A stretch of 49,867 nt of DNA from Pseudomonadota bacterium. Its GTDB lineage: Bacteria > Pseudomonadota > Alphaproteobacteria > Rhodospirillales > Casp-alpha2. How positions within the stretch are numbered: the stretch's first letter is position 1; each line of letters begins with the position of its first letter. Shown piece after piece: positions 1 through 7,668 of this stretch. Below the pieces are notes generated by a model. It did no database searches, was not told where the DNA came from, and was given only the letters and a program-made list of their open reading frames with translations. Location of the stretch: assembly GCA_027624235.1 (NCBI GenBank), contig JAQBYB010000016.1, positions 1 through 49,867 of the forward strand, in the 5' to 3' direction. The position numbers were made by a program, and so were the translations under genes.

Positions 1-849
1 GTTCTTCAGAAACGCCTTGGCGGCAGGATCATCACCGAGACCAAGGAAGGTGTCGCGGATTGCCTTCTTGATCGGTTCGCAAAGCTCGCTGCGATAGACG
101 AACGGATCTTGCGGAATTGGCGCCGACTTCCAGAGGATATTAACGTCTTCCAGTTTTGCTTCTTTTTTATTGACCACGTTATCGAACCGGTGCGTGGCGA
201 CGAACGCGGCGTCGACCTTGCCGCTGAGGACCGCGACGGTCGAATTTTCATGGCTGCCGGAATAGATCACCTTGCCGAAAAACTTATCGATGTCCATGCC
301 GATCTTTTTGCCAAACACAACCCGCGGCATCAGGTTCCCGGACGTGCTGCCCGGATCGGCAAGCGCCAACGTCGCTCCCTTCAGCGACTCGATGGTGGTG
401 AACTTCGTTCCGGCTTTCGTGATCAACGCCGCGCGGTAGCCTGGTCCCTCTTCCTGCATGTGGCCTTTGCGCTTGGCGTAGGTCGCGAAGACTTTGATGT
501 TCTTGTCCTTTTCGCTGCCGATCACGTAAGAGTACGGCCCGAGCACGGCGACATGGATGAATTTGCTCAACATGCCTTCGACGACGGAGGCATAGGATGT
601 CGGCATGAAGAATTGAATCTTTTTGCCGGTCAATTTCTTCATTCGGTCGGTGACCGGTTTGTAGAGCTGGAGCTCGGCGACGGATTCCTCGGTCGGGACG
701 ATGGCGAAGGTCAGCGCTTCAGGATTTTGGCATTCGGCGGCCTGAGCCTGGACGCCAACAACGCCGACAGCGGCGGCCAACGCCACCACGCCGGCGGCGC
801 GCCGGATCGGTGAGCTAAAGTAGGTCTTGGATTCCTTGGTGGTCTTCAT
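1..849 (-). CDS. phnD: PhnD-like phosphonate ABC transporter substrate-binding protein (3' end cut by window)
   Basis: Reading the minus strand from the ATG at 849-847 gives an open frame of 283 codons that runs off the left edge, so the C-terminus is missing. The first ~35 residues are a signal peptide (basic start, then an Ala/Val-rich core ending in QAQA just before AECQNP). The mature part begins LTFAIVPTEES and continues with MPTSYASVVEGM, AVLGPYSYV, ADPGSTSGN and SGSHENSTVAVLSGKVDAAF, the pattern of the PhnD/phosphite-phosphonate periplasmic binding family. GGGAG sits 8 bases before the start. It is divergent from the GntR regulator and next to phosphonoacetate-degradation genes, so it probably delivers a phosphonate to a PhnC/PhnE transporter encoded to the left of the window. 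The exact ligand cannot be read from the sequence. Confidence 0.9.
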   Translation of the reverse strand, partial: MKTTKESKTYFSSPIRRAAGVVALAAAVGVVGVQAQAAECQNPEALTFAIVPTEESVAELQLYKPVTDRMKKLTGKKIQFFMPTSYASVVEGMLSKFIHVAVLGPYSYVIGSEKDKNIKVFATYAKRKGHMQEEGPGYRAALITKAGTKFTTIESLKGATLALADPGSTSGNLMPRVVFGKKIGMDIDKFFGKVIYSGSHENSTVAVLSGKVDAAFVATHRFDNVVNKKEAKLEDVNILWKSAPIPQDPFVYRSELCEPIKKAIRDTFLGLGDDPAAKAFLKN

Positions 850-901
850 CGGATGTCTCCCATTGTAAAAATTATGCACTGGCTGCGTGGAGTATCAGAG
901 A

Positions 902-934
902 ATTGTTGACAATATACCGTCATCGTTTTAGAGA
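902..934 (+). promoter_or_regulatory. Palindromic operator overlapping a promoter for the GntR gene
   Basis: The gap between the divergent phnD and regulator genes contains a perfect inverted repeat, ATTGTTGACAAT (902-913; arms ATTGT and ACAAT, 2-base centre). It overlaps a consensus -35 TTGACA (906-911), followed 17 bases later by a weak -10 TAGAGA (929-934). FadR/FCD-type GntR regulators bind short palindromes of this general form, so autoregulation and control of phnD from one site is a reasonable inference. Confidence 0.5.
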
Positions 935-959
935 ACAAGAAGAAAAGAGGGCGTCGTCC

Positions 960-1679
960 ATGTTAGCCAAGTCGTCCGCCCGCAACCCTGCGGCGAAGAA
1001 AGCCATTGAGATTCTGCGCGAACATTCACTGTCGTCTTTGGCGCAGCAGGAATTGGAGCGTCGCATCATGTCCGGCGAAATAGCCGGCGGCGCCAAACTC
1101 AATGAAACGGCGATTGCCGGGGCCTTGGGGGTTTCGCGCGGCCCCGTGCGCGAGGCGTTTCGGGCGCTCAGTCAGGCCGGACTTGTCCGCGTGGAGAAGA
1201 ACCGCGGCGTCTTTGTCCGCGAGGTTTCGCTTGGGGAAGCCGATGAGTTTTACGAAGTCCGGGCTGCGCTTGAGGGGCTGATCGGCAGACTGGCGGCGCG
1301 GCGCATTACCGAGAACGAGGTCGGCCGCCTTCGCGACATCGTCAAGCGCATGCACGGGATTAAGGTCGGCACGAATTCAAATGTCGGCAATTACTTCGCC
1401 TTGAACGTCGAGTTTCATGACTTGCTCGCCAGGGCCGCCCGTAATGGCGCGCTGCTGGCCAATTACCGCGGCACAGTTGCGCAACTCGATCTCTATCGCC
1501 GCGCCGCCATCACGCAAAGCCTTGAGAACGTCCCAATCTCGACCCGAGAGCATGAAGCCATCACAGAGGCAGTCGCCGCCCGCGACGAGGCGCGGGCTGA
1601 GGCGCTTCTCACGGAACACGTGCTCCTAAGCTGCTCGCGCCTCCATACGGTGCTTGACCACAATGCTGCCGCGAGATAA
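960..1679 (+). CDS. GntR family (FCD/FadR subfamily) transcriptional regulator of phosphonate genes
   Basis: 239 aa if it starts at ATG 960, preceded by a purine-rich site (AAGAGGG). The frame stays open upstream to a TTG at 903, but that would lie inside the promoter. The N-terminal winged helix (about residues 25-95) shows the GntR signature LSSLAQQELERRIMSGEI, then LNETAIAGALGVSRGPVREAFRAL. The C-terminal helical FCD ligand domain carries FYEVRAALEGLIGRLAARR, NVEFHDLLARAARN and REHEAITEAVAARDEARAE, with the Asp/His positions that bind a metal in this subfamily. It is divergent from phnD and 74 bases upstream of phnA, and resembles regulators associated with phosphonate use. The effector (2-aminoethylphosphonate or a breakdown product) is not determinable here. 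Confidence 0.85.
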   Translation: MLAKSSARNPAAKKAIEILREHSLSSLAQQELERRIMSGEIAGGAKLNETAIAGALGVSRGPVREAFRALSQAGLVRVEKNRGVFVREVSLGEADEFYEVRAALEGLIGRLAARRITENEVGRLRDIVKRMHGIKVGTNSNVGNYFALNVEFHDLLARAARNGALLANYRGTVAQLDLYRRAAITQSLENVPISTREHEAITEAVAARDEARAEALLTEHVLLSCSRLHTVLDHNAAAR

Positions 1680-1753
1680 AGCCCGCCGCCCAAATCTGCC
1701 GACGCCTCCAATTCGCCTTTAATTTTCGAATTCAACCGGAACGTCCAGGGAAA

Positions 1754-3013
1754 ATGAAAACCGCAAAGCCCAACGTCATCGTGAACGACATCGTCTATCG
1801 CTGGCCCATCCGACCTGTCGTGGTCGTGTGCATCGACGGCGGCGATCCCTCTTATCTGCGTCAGTTTCTGGCCGAGGGCATCATTCCGAATATCGCCCGT
1901 TTCGCGCGTGACGGGTTTGCCGTTGTCGCCGACGGTTCGATGCCGTCGTTCACCTGCCCGAACAACATGTCGATCATCACCGGCACGCCGACGTCGCGAC
2001 ACGGTATCTCGGGAAACTTTTACCTCGACACCAAGACCTGGAAACCGGTGGTGATGACGGGACCTGAGCTTCTGCGCGCCGACAGCATTATCACCAAGTT
2101 TGCCGATGCTGGCGCCAAGGTCGTCTCGATCACCGCCAAGGACAAACTGCGCAAACAGCTCGCCAAGGGACTCGATTGCGCCAAGGGGCACATTTCCTTC
2201 AGCACGGAATTCGTCGAGCGTTGCACGCTCGCCGAGAACGGAATCGAAAACGCGCTCGAATGGCTGGGCATGGAAAAGCCCGGCATGTATTCGATGGAGC
2301 TCTCGCTTTTCGTGCTCGAGGCCGGTATCAAGCTTCTGCGCGAGAGGCAGCCCGATCTCCTCTATCTTTCGCTCACCGACTGGGTCCAGCATAAATGGGC
2401 CCCGACCGAGGATGGCGCGCGCACCTTCTACAAAAAGCTCGACGACTGCATCGGCCGCCTCGATGCGCTGGACGCCACCGTCGCGCTGACCGCCGACCAC
2501 GGCATGAACGACAAGAGCAATGCGGCCGGCGAGCCAAACGTCATCTGGCTTCAGGACATCCTCGACGCCAAATTCGGCAAGGACGAAGCCGTCGTCATCT
2601 GCCCGATCACGGACGCCTTCGTCGCCCACCATGGCGCGCTGGGCGGCTTTGTCCGCGTCTGGTCGCGGGGCAAGATCGACGCCCGCCAGATTATCGACCA
2701 CATCGCGGGCGTGGACGGCATCGAACTTGCGCTCGATCGCGAAACCGCGTGCCGCATGTTCGACATGCCGCCCGACCGCGAGGGAGATGTGGCGGTTGTT
2801 GCGCGCCACGACGTCTGCATCGGCGCATCCGCGAAGGCCCACGACCTTTCGGGCCTGAAGGGACACCGGCTTCGCACCCACGGCGGCGTTTCGGAAACAA
2901 AAGTTCCCTTTATCGTCAACCGGCGGCTCAATGATGCGTATCGTGCCAAGGTGGCGGGCGAAACGTTGAAGAGCTATCAAATCTTCGACTTCGCCATCAA
3001 CGGCACGCTCTAG
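1754..3013 (+). CDS. phnA: Phosphonoacetate hydrolase
   Basis: 419 aa, alkaline-phosphatase superfamily (type I phosphodiesterase/nucleotide pyrophosphatase fold). It hydrolyses the C-P bond of phosphonoacetate to acetate and phosphate using two zinc ions. Visible active-site residues: Asp28 in VVCIDGGD, nucleophile Thr67 in MPSFTCPNN, Asp209 and His213 in LTDWVQHKW, Asp248-His249 in TADHGMND, and a late His near 376 in RTHGG. Their order and spacing match the characterised family member from Sinorhizobium meliloti. No signal peptide, so cytoplasmic. AGGG lies just upstream of the ATG. The next gene starts 11 bases downstream. With PhnY it completes a phosphonoacetaldehyde - phosphonoacetate - acetate route. 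Confidence 0.93.
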   Translation: MKTAKPNVIVNDIVYRWPIRPVVVVCIDGGDPSYLRQFLAEGIIPNIARFARDGFAVVADGSMPSFTCPNNMSIITGTPTSRHGISGNFYLDTKTWKPVVMTGPELLRADSIITKFADAGAKVVSITAKDKLRKQLAKGLDCAKGHISFSTEFVERCTLAENGIENALEWLGMEKPGMYSMELSLFVLEAGIKLLRERQPDLLYLSLTDWVQHKWAPTEDGARTFYKKLDDCIGRLDALDATVALTADHGMNDKSNAAGEPNVIWLQDILDAKFGKDEAVVICPITDAFVAHHGALGGFVRVWSRGKIDARQIIDHIAGVDGIELALDRETACRMFDMPPDREGDVAVVARHDVCIGASAKAHDLSGLKGHRLRTHGGVSETKVPFIVNRRLNDAYRAKVAGETLKSYQIFDFAINGTL

Positions 3014-3024
3014 GGGGAACGTCC

Positions 3025-4122
3025 ATGAAACCCGCCGAAGGACTCATCGCGGTCTACGACAAGCCCAACGCGCCGTTCCAACTGCGCAGCTTTCCGCTGC
3101 GCGACCCGAAACCCGGCGAGGTCTTGGTGCGCATCAGCATGTGCACCATCTGCCGCAGCGATATCCACAGCTATCTCGGCCATCGGCCGAACCCGACGCC
3201 GGGCGTTCTCGGCCACGAAATCATCGGAACCATCGTCTCGTTGGGGGCAGGCGTCACCAAAGACATGCGCGGCGACCCGCTTCGCCTCGGCGACCGCATC
3301 ACCTGGAGCGAATATTTCATTCCGGGCAACGACTACTTCACCGAAGTTCTCGACCTGCCGCAAAAAAGCGTGGGCGTCGACAAATACGGCCACATGGCGG
3401 TCACGACCGAGCCCCACCATCACGGCGGGTTCGGGCAGTATTGCTATGTCCTGCCGCGGTCGTGGATTCTGCGCCTGCCCGACGAGTTGAGCGACGAGGA
3501 GGCCACGCCGGTCAATTGTGGCGTCGCTACGGTCGTCTGCGTCACGGAAAAGGCCGAGATCGGCATGGGGGACGCGGTCGTCGTGCAGGGGCTTGGTCTT
3601 CTGGGTCTTTATGCCGCTGCGCTGGCCAAGGCGCGCGGGGCACGCCTCGTCATTGGCCTCGACACGGTCGCCGCCCGCCGCGACCTCGGCTTGAAATTCG
3701 GATGCGATAAGGTGTTCGACCCAGCCGCGATGCCGGAGGCCGAATTGGTCAAGACCATCCGCACGCTGTGCAGGCCCGAGGGCGCTGACGCGGTGATCGA
3801 GGTCTGCGGTTACCCCGAGGTCATTCCGGCTGGCATTCAGATGCTGCGCACCGGCGGGCGCTATGTGCTTGGCGGCGTCGTCAATCCGGACTCGTTCGTC
3901 CGCATCGATGTCAACCTGATCCTGCGCAAGCTGATCACCCTGCGGGGAGTGCATAACTATCACCCCCGCCACCTCATTGAAGCGCTGGATTTTGTGATGG
4001 TCAATCGCAACCGTTTTCCGTTCAAGGATCTGGTCGACGGCAAATACCGCCTCGAACAGGTCGGGCAGGCCATGAAGGACGCCGAGGAGAGAAAAGTCCT
4101 GAGGGCGGCCATTGTTCCTTGA
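3025..4122 (+). CDS. Phosphonate-catabolism-associated zinc alcohol dehydrogenase
   Basis: 365 aa medium-chain dehydrogenase/reductase. The catalytic zinc ligands are recognisable: Cys43 in CTICRSD, His64-Glu65 in LGHE and Cys165 in VNCGVAT. The nucleotide fold has GLGLLG near residue 190. It resembles the alcohol dehydrogenase family repeatedly found in phosphonate clusters, whose substrate is not settled. Oddity: the lobe that normally holds four cysteines for the structural zinc (about 95-116) has no cysteine; none occurs between Cys43 and Cys140. It starts 11 bases after phnA, behind GGGGG, so it is co-transcribed. It may oxidise or reduce a hydroxy-/aldehyde-phosphonate intermediate; that is inference. 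Confidence 0.85.
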   Translation: MKPAEGLIAVYDKPNAPFQLRSFPLRDPKPGEVLVRISMCTICRSDIHSYLGHRPNPTPGVLGHEIIGTIVSLGAGVTKDMRGDPLRLGDRITWSEYFIPGNDYFTEVLDLPQKSVGVDKYGHMAVTTEPHHHGGFGQYCYVLPRSWILRLPDELSDEEATPVNCGVATVVCVTEKAEIGMGDAVVVQGLGLLGLYAAALAKARGARLVIGLDTVAARRDLGLKFGCDKVFDPAAMPEAELVKTIRTLCRPEGADAVIEVCGYPEVIPAGIQMLRTGGRYVLGGVVNPDSFVRIDVNLILRKLITLRGVHNYHPRHLIEALDFVMVNRNRFPFKDLVDGKYRLEQVGQAMKDAEERKVLRAAIVP

Positions 4123-4184
4123 ATTCAAGGCCAATCGCTAAAATCTCTCAGTAGAGAAAAAAGGAAATCGTCCATGTCTAAGCC

Positions 4185-4304
4185 GTGCAGTGCGTGGAAT
4201 CGGGGCGCGTCAGCGCCATCATCCTGGCCATTATCGCCAGCGTGATCGTCGCCGATCTGGGTTCGGCCTGGGCGCGCGAACATGTGGCGAAAATAGCGGC
4301 CTGA
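4185..4304 (+). pseudogene. Short remnant resembling the C-terminus of a PhnE-type permease
   Basis: A 39-codon frame begins at GTG 4185. It is entered after an upstream ribosome site and ATG (4174) that sit in another frame, and stops at TGA 4302. It encodes a single hydrophobic stretch, SGRVSAIILAIIASVIVADL, followed by a basic/charged tail. That is how PhnE phosphonate-permease proteins end (last membrane helix, then a short cytoplasmic tail). The rest of a permease is absent, so this is best read as the leftover of a deleted transporter gene between the dehydrogenase and phnY. Homology is judged by eye only; it could also be a chance hydrophobic frame. Confidence 0.35.
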
Positions 4305-4338
4305 CCGGCCGGATATTACAGAGAGAAAGGAATCAAAC

Positions 4339-5787
4339 ATGAAAGCGCAGACATCGGTCGTTGACCAACCGCAACGCGAAGCCATGAGGATCGCCGGCGA
4401 TCGCGTCCATAGCGACCGGGTGATCGAGATCCGCTATCCCTGGACCAACGAGGTGGTGGCGACGGTGCCGAAGGCAAGCGTCGAGGACGTGCGGCGCGCC
4501 TTCCGCATCGCCCATGAATATAAACCGAAGCTGACGCGACATGAACGCTACAAGATCTTGATGAAGGCCGGCGACATCATCGCCGCCCGCAAAGAGAAGC
4601 TCGCGCGCATGCTCACGCTCGAATCGGGCCTTTGCATCAAGGATGCTCTGTATGAGGTCGGTCGGGCCTCGGACGTGTTGCTGTTCTCGGCGCAGCAGGC
4701 CCTGGTCGACGACGGCCAGAGTTTTTCCTGCGATCTCACCCATCACGGCAAAAGCCGGCGCGTGTACACTATGCGCGAACCGATGCTGGGCGTCATTTCG
4801 GCGATCACGCCGTTCAACCATCCGCTCAACCAGGTGATCCACAAGGTCGCCCCGTCGGTGGCTACCAACAACCGCATGGTGCTGAAGCCCACCGAAAAAA
4901 CGCCGCTGGCCGCGCTGGCCCTGGCCGACATTCTTTACGAAGCCGGACTGCCGCCGCAAATGCTGTCCGTTATTACCGGCGATCCGCGCGAGATCGCCGA
5001 CGAAATGCTGACCAACCCGATGGTTGATATCGTCACCTTCACCGGCGGCGTTCCCATTGGGAAATACATCGCCGCCAAGGCCGCTTACAAACGCCAGATC
5101 CTGGAGCTGGGCGGCAACGACCCGCTTGTCGTCATGGACGACGCCGACGTCGTGAAAGCGGCCGATCTGGCGGCCAATGGGTCCTACAAGAACTCCGGCC
5201 AGCGCTGCACCGCGGTCAAGCGCATCTTGGTCCACGAAAAGGTGGCCGCCGACTTTACCGAGGCACTTTTGGCTAAAACCAAGGCCTGGACCTATGGCGA
5301 CCCACTGGACCCCAAGGTCGACATGGGCACGGTCATCGACGAGACCGCGGCGAAACTTTTCGAGCGGCGTGTCAACGATGCGACGGCCCAGGGCGCCCGG
5401 CTTTTGTGCGGAAATATCCGAAACGGGGCGTCCTATTCGCCGACGCTGATCGACCGGGTGAAACCGGAGATGGAGGTCGTGCACGAGGAAACGTTCGGCC
5501 CCGTCTCGCCGATTATGACTTTCAAGGACGTGGACGAGGCCATCCGGTTGGTCAATTCCACCGCCTTCGGGCTCAGTTCGGGCGTCTGCACCAACCGTAT
5601 GGACGACATCATGCGCTTTGTCAGGGAACTCAACGTGGGGTCGGTGAACATCTGGGAGGTTCCCGGCTATCGTCTTGAGGTGACCCCATTTGGCGGGATC
5701 AAGGATTCCGGACTGGGGGTTAAGGAAGGCGTTCAGGAATGCTGCAAAGCCTTCACCAACGTCAAGACCTACTCCATGCCCTGGTGA
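4339..5787 (+). CDS. phnY: Phosphonoacetaldehyde dehydrogenase
   Basis: 482 aa NAD-dependent aldehyde dehydrogenase that oxidises phosphonoacetaldehyde to phosphonoacetate, the substrate of the PhnA encoded three genes upstream. Catalytic residues are in place: Lys183 ([10 protein letters not shown]), Glu256 (LELGGNDP) and the nucleophile Cys290 ([11 protein letters not shown]); also [10 protein letters not shown] and [10 protein letters not shown]. The N-terminus [20 protein letters not shown] and the overall sequence are characteristic of the PhnY group rather than betaine or succinate-semialdehyde dehydrogenases. AAGGA precedes the ATG by 9 bases. In known PhnW-PhnY-PhnA systems the aldehyde comes from 2-aminoethylphosphonate via PhnW; no phnW is seen in this window. 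Confidence 0.92.
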   Translation: MKAQTSVVDQPQREAMRIAGDRVHSDRVIEIRYPWTNEVVATVPKASVEDVRRAFRIAHEYKPKLTRHERYKILMKAGDIIAARKEKLARMLTLESGLCIKDALYEVGRASDVLLFSAQQALVDDGQSFSCDLTHHGKSRRVYTMREPMLGVISAITPFNHPLNQVIHKVAPSVATNNRMVLKPTEKTPLAALALADILYEAGLPPQMLSVITGDPREIADEMLTNPMVDIVTFTGGVPIGKYIAAKAAYKRQILELGGNDPLVVMDDADVVKAADLAANGSYKNSGQRCTAVKRILVHEKVAADFTEALLAKTKAWTYGDPLDPKVDMGTVIDETAAKLFERRVNDATAQGARLLCGNIRNGASYSPTLIDRVKPEMEVVHEETFGPVSPIMTFKDVDEAIRLVNSTAFGLSSGVCTNRMDDIMRFVRELNVGSVNIWEVPGYRLEVTPFGGIKDSGLGVKEGVQECCKAFTNVKTYSMPW

Positions 5788-6088
5788 TCGGACTCGTTGC
5801 TGTTTGCCCGGCTCAGCGATTTTATGATCCGTCCGTGACCGGCTTTTGCCGGATTCTTTGACGAACCATGAGGGCGCACGAGACGTGGTGTCTGAATCTG
5901 CCCCCTGAACCGCACTACTCCAACCCCTGAACGGAGACTGAATCGGGCATGGGGGCCTGTGGGGCAGGGAGAGACCGTCTCTCGGTCAAACTCACCCGGG
6001 CATCGGGTGTGAAGGCCGGCGGGAACGGGGTGGTTTTTGGGGGTGTGGCGCCTGCCCGCCGCCCCTGTGGGCAGCGGAGCAGACTGGG
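5788..6088. other. 301-base gap between phnY and tRNA-Ser, with a weak hairpin
   Basis: No convincing gene. A small hairpin CCGGC-TTTT-GCCGG (5839-5852) 50 bases after phnY could end the phosphonate operon, but only a weak T-rich stretch (ATTCTTTG) follows it. A tight inverted repeat GAGAGAC/GTCTCTC lies near 5970. Short ORFs that cross this region and the tRNA are not credible. Confidence 0.5.
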
Positions 6089-6178
6089 TGGCGGAGAGAG
6101 AGGGATTCGAACCCTCGATACGGTTACCCGTATACTGAATTAGCAATCCAGCGCCTTCAGCCACTCGGCCACCTCTCC
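6089..6178 (-). tRNA. tRNA-Ser(GCT)
   Basis: The minus strand gives a complete 90-nt class II tRNA. Acceptor arm GGAGAGG (6178-6172) pairs with TCTCTCC (last pair G-T). The anticodon loop TTGCTAA carries GCT, closed by CTGGA/TTCAG. A long variable arm follows (TATACGGGTAACCGTA). The T arm is GAGGGTTCGAATCCCTC, and CCA is encoded at the 3' end (6091-6089). The long variable arm and GCT anticodon identify the serine tRNA reading AGC/AGU codons. Confidence 0.97.
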
Positions 6179-6221
6179 TTAGGGGATTTCATAGCCGCCC
6201 TGACGCCGCCAAGCAAGGGCG

Positions 6222-6824
6222 CTAATCGCCCCCTGGACCAGGTGCATCAGGAGCCGACAGGTCCACGCCGGGCACGTCGCGCTCGCCGGTGAACGTCTTG
6301 CTCCGGGTCATGGCTGGGCGCCCGACCTCACCGTCAAGGGGTTCGGCGATGTTCCAGGACACGATGGCTCCGGTCAACCGCTTGAGTTCATCATAGGATA
6401 TTTTAAAAACGCATTGCGGGTCACCGGCAATGGCGTAAAGAGTGTCAAAACGCTTGAGCGACCGATCCATGACAACCGGGATCGGATGCCCTAACCCGAC
6501 TGGTGGAACGCTGTCGGCGCTATAACCGGTGATGCCCCGGACCTCGGCGTCCGTCGCCTCGCGGACCTCGCCTTCCAGGAAAAACGCGGCGGGCAGGTTT
6601 TCCGGAACAGGTGCGTGGTCACCGGCGACAAGTGTCAGAACCATGCGTTTGCCGATGGCGAAGACCTTCGCCGTGATAATCGCACCCGGTACGGTGTCCA
6701 GCATTTCGGTCGCCTGGACAGGACTTTCGAGCGGCATGTCGAGTTCGGTCACGGTGTCGTCGAGACCGGCTTCCCGCAACGCGGAAATAACCTTCTGAAC
6801 CGGTTTGCTGTCAACCAATGCCAT
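6222..6824 (-). CDS. YbaK/EbsC-type aminoacyl-tRNA deacylase
   Basis: 200 aa, the size of a single YbaK/prolyl-tRNA-editing domain. The start MALVDSKPVQKVISALREAGL and motifs AIITAKVFAIGKRMVLTLVAGDH and PPVGLGHPIPVVMDRSLKRF fit the fold, in which a conserved Lys and a GHP-like loop line the editing pocket. Members hydrolyse mischarged tRNA (Cys- or Ala-tRNA-Pro and relatives); the exact specificity cannot be told. It lies 11 bases downstream of the glutathione transferase on the same strand and probably shares its transcript. The last ~20 residues are a Pro/Gly/Asp-rich tail unlikely to be part of the fold. Confidence 0.85.
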   Translation of the reverse strand: MALVDSKPVQKVISALREAGLDDTVTELDMPLESPVQATEMLDTVPGAIITAKVFAIGKRMVLTLVAGDHAPVPENLPAAFFLEGEVREATDAEVRGITGYSADSVPPVGLGHPIPVVMDRSLKRFDTLYAIAGDPQCVFKISYDELKRLTGAIVSWNIAEPLDGEVGRPAMTRSKTFTGERDVPGVDLSAPDAPGPGGD

Positions 6825-6835
6825 TTGGCCGCTCT

Positions 6836-7468
6836 CTAATCGTTATAAAACGGCACCGCCATGCCTTTTTCGACCGCCGGGCGGGCGCTGAGCTTATCAT
6901 ACCACCGTTTGACGTTTGGGAAGTCATTCAAATCGACCTGGTGGCGGTTATGCCGTTGAACCCAGGGATAAATGGCGATGTCGGCGATGGTGTAATCGTC
7001 ACCGGCAAAATATATACCCTCGCCCAGGCGGCCGTCCATCACCCCATAGAGCCGCTTGGTTTCTTTGTGGTAACGCTCAATCGCGACCGGCACCTCGACC
7101 TTGGCATTGTGCATATAGACATGGGCCTGGCCGAACATCGGGCCGACGCCGCCCATCTGGAACATCAGCCACTGCATGGTGATGGCGCGCTGGCGGGGGT
7201 CCGTGGGATACAGTTCGCTGCCCGCCTTTTCCGCCAGGTAGACCAGGATGGCGCCGGTCTCGAATAAATTCAGCGGCGCGCCGCCGGGGCCATCGGTATC
7301 GACAATGGCGGGAATTTTATTGTTGGGACAAATCGCCAGGAACGCCGGTTCGTGCTGTTCGCCCTTGCCGAGGTCAACCTCGTGGACGGTGTAGTCCATC
7401 CCCAGTTCTTCGAGCAAAATGGAGACCTTGCGGCCATTCGGGGTTCCCCAGGTATACAAATCAATCAT
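6836..7468 (-). CDS. Glutathione S-transferase family protein, YfcG-like disulfide-bond oxidoreductase
   Basis: 210 aa. The thioredoxin-fold N-domain (1-85) reads MIDLYTWGTPNGRKVSILLE, then PNNKIPAIVD and FETGAILVYLAEKAG (glutathione-binding Glu/Thr). The all-helical C-domain contains MFQMGGVGPMFGQAHVY and ADIAIYPWV. The match to E. coli YfcG (Nu-class, disulfide reductase using glutathione) is close through both domains. As in that class, no catalytic Cys or Tyr is obvious at the N-terminus. It leads a two-gene minus-strand unit with the YbaK-type gene. Likely role: glutathione-linked redox or detoxification in the cytoplasm. Confidence 0.9.
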   Translation of the reverse strand: MIDLYTWGTPNGRKVSILLEELGMDYTVHEVDLGKGEQHEPAFLAICPNNKIPAIVDTDGPGGAPLNLFETGAILVYLAEKAGSELYPTDPRQRAITMQWLMFQMGGVGPMFGQAHVYMHNAKVEVPVAIERYHKETKRLYGVMDGRLGEGIYFAGDDYTIADIAIYPWVQRHNRHQVDLNDFPNVKRWYDKLSARPAVEKGMAVPFYND

Positions 7469-7668
7469 CGCTAGTCCCTTGTATTCATATATTTTTTAAG
7501 CTGTTCTCAATGTCTGAGCGATTATTCAGGGGCTACCATAAGCCATCTCCGGAAATCCGCAACCGGCGATAACAAGCAAAAGTAGGAATCCGAGGCCGAC
7601 TTGGGGTAAGATAAGTTGACCCCCGGAAGAACCCTCCGGGCCCAACACCTGACAGGAGAAACTGTCCC

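Noticed and set aside
109..813. 234-codon plus-strand frame at the left end
   Set aside because: It is antisense to the PhnD-like gene, whose signal peptide and family motifs are clear; the plus frame shows no family pattern.
5769..6164. 131-codon minus frame and a 64-codon plus frame around the tRNA
   Set aside because: Both run through tRNA-Ser(GCT) and low-complexity GC sequence; neither has family features.
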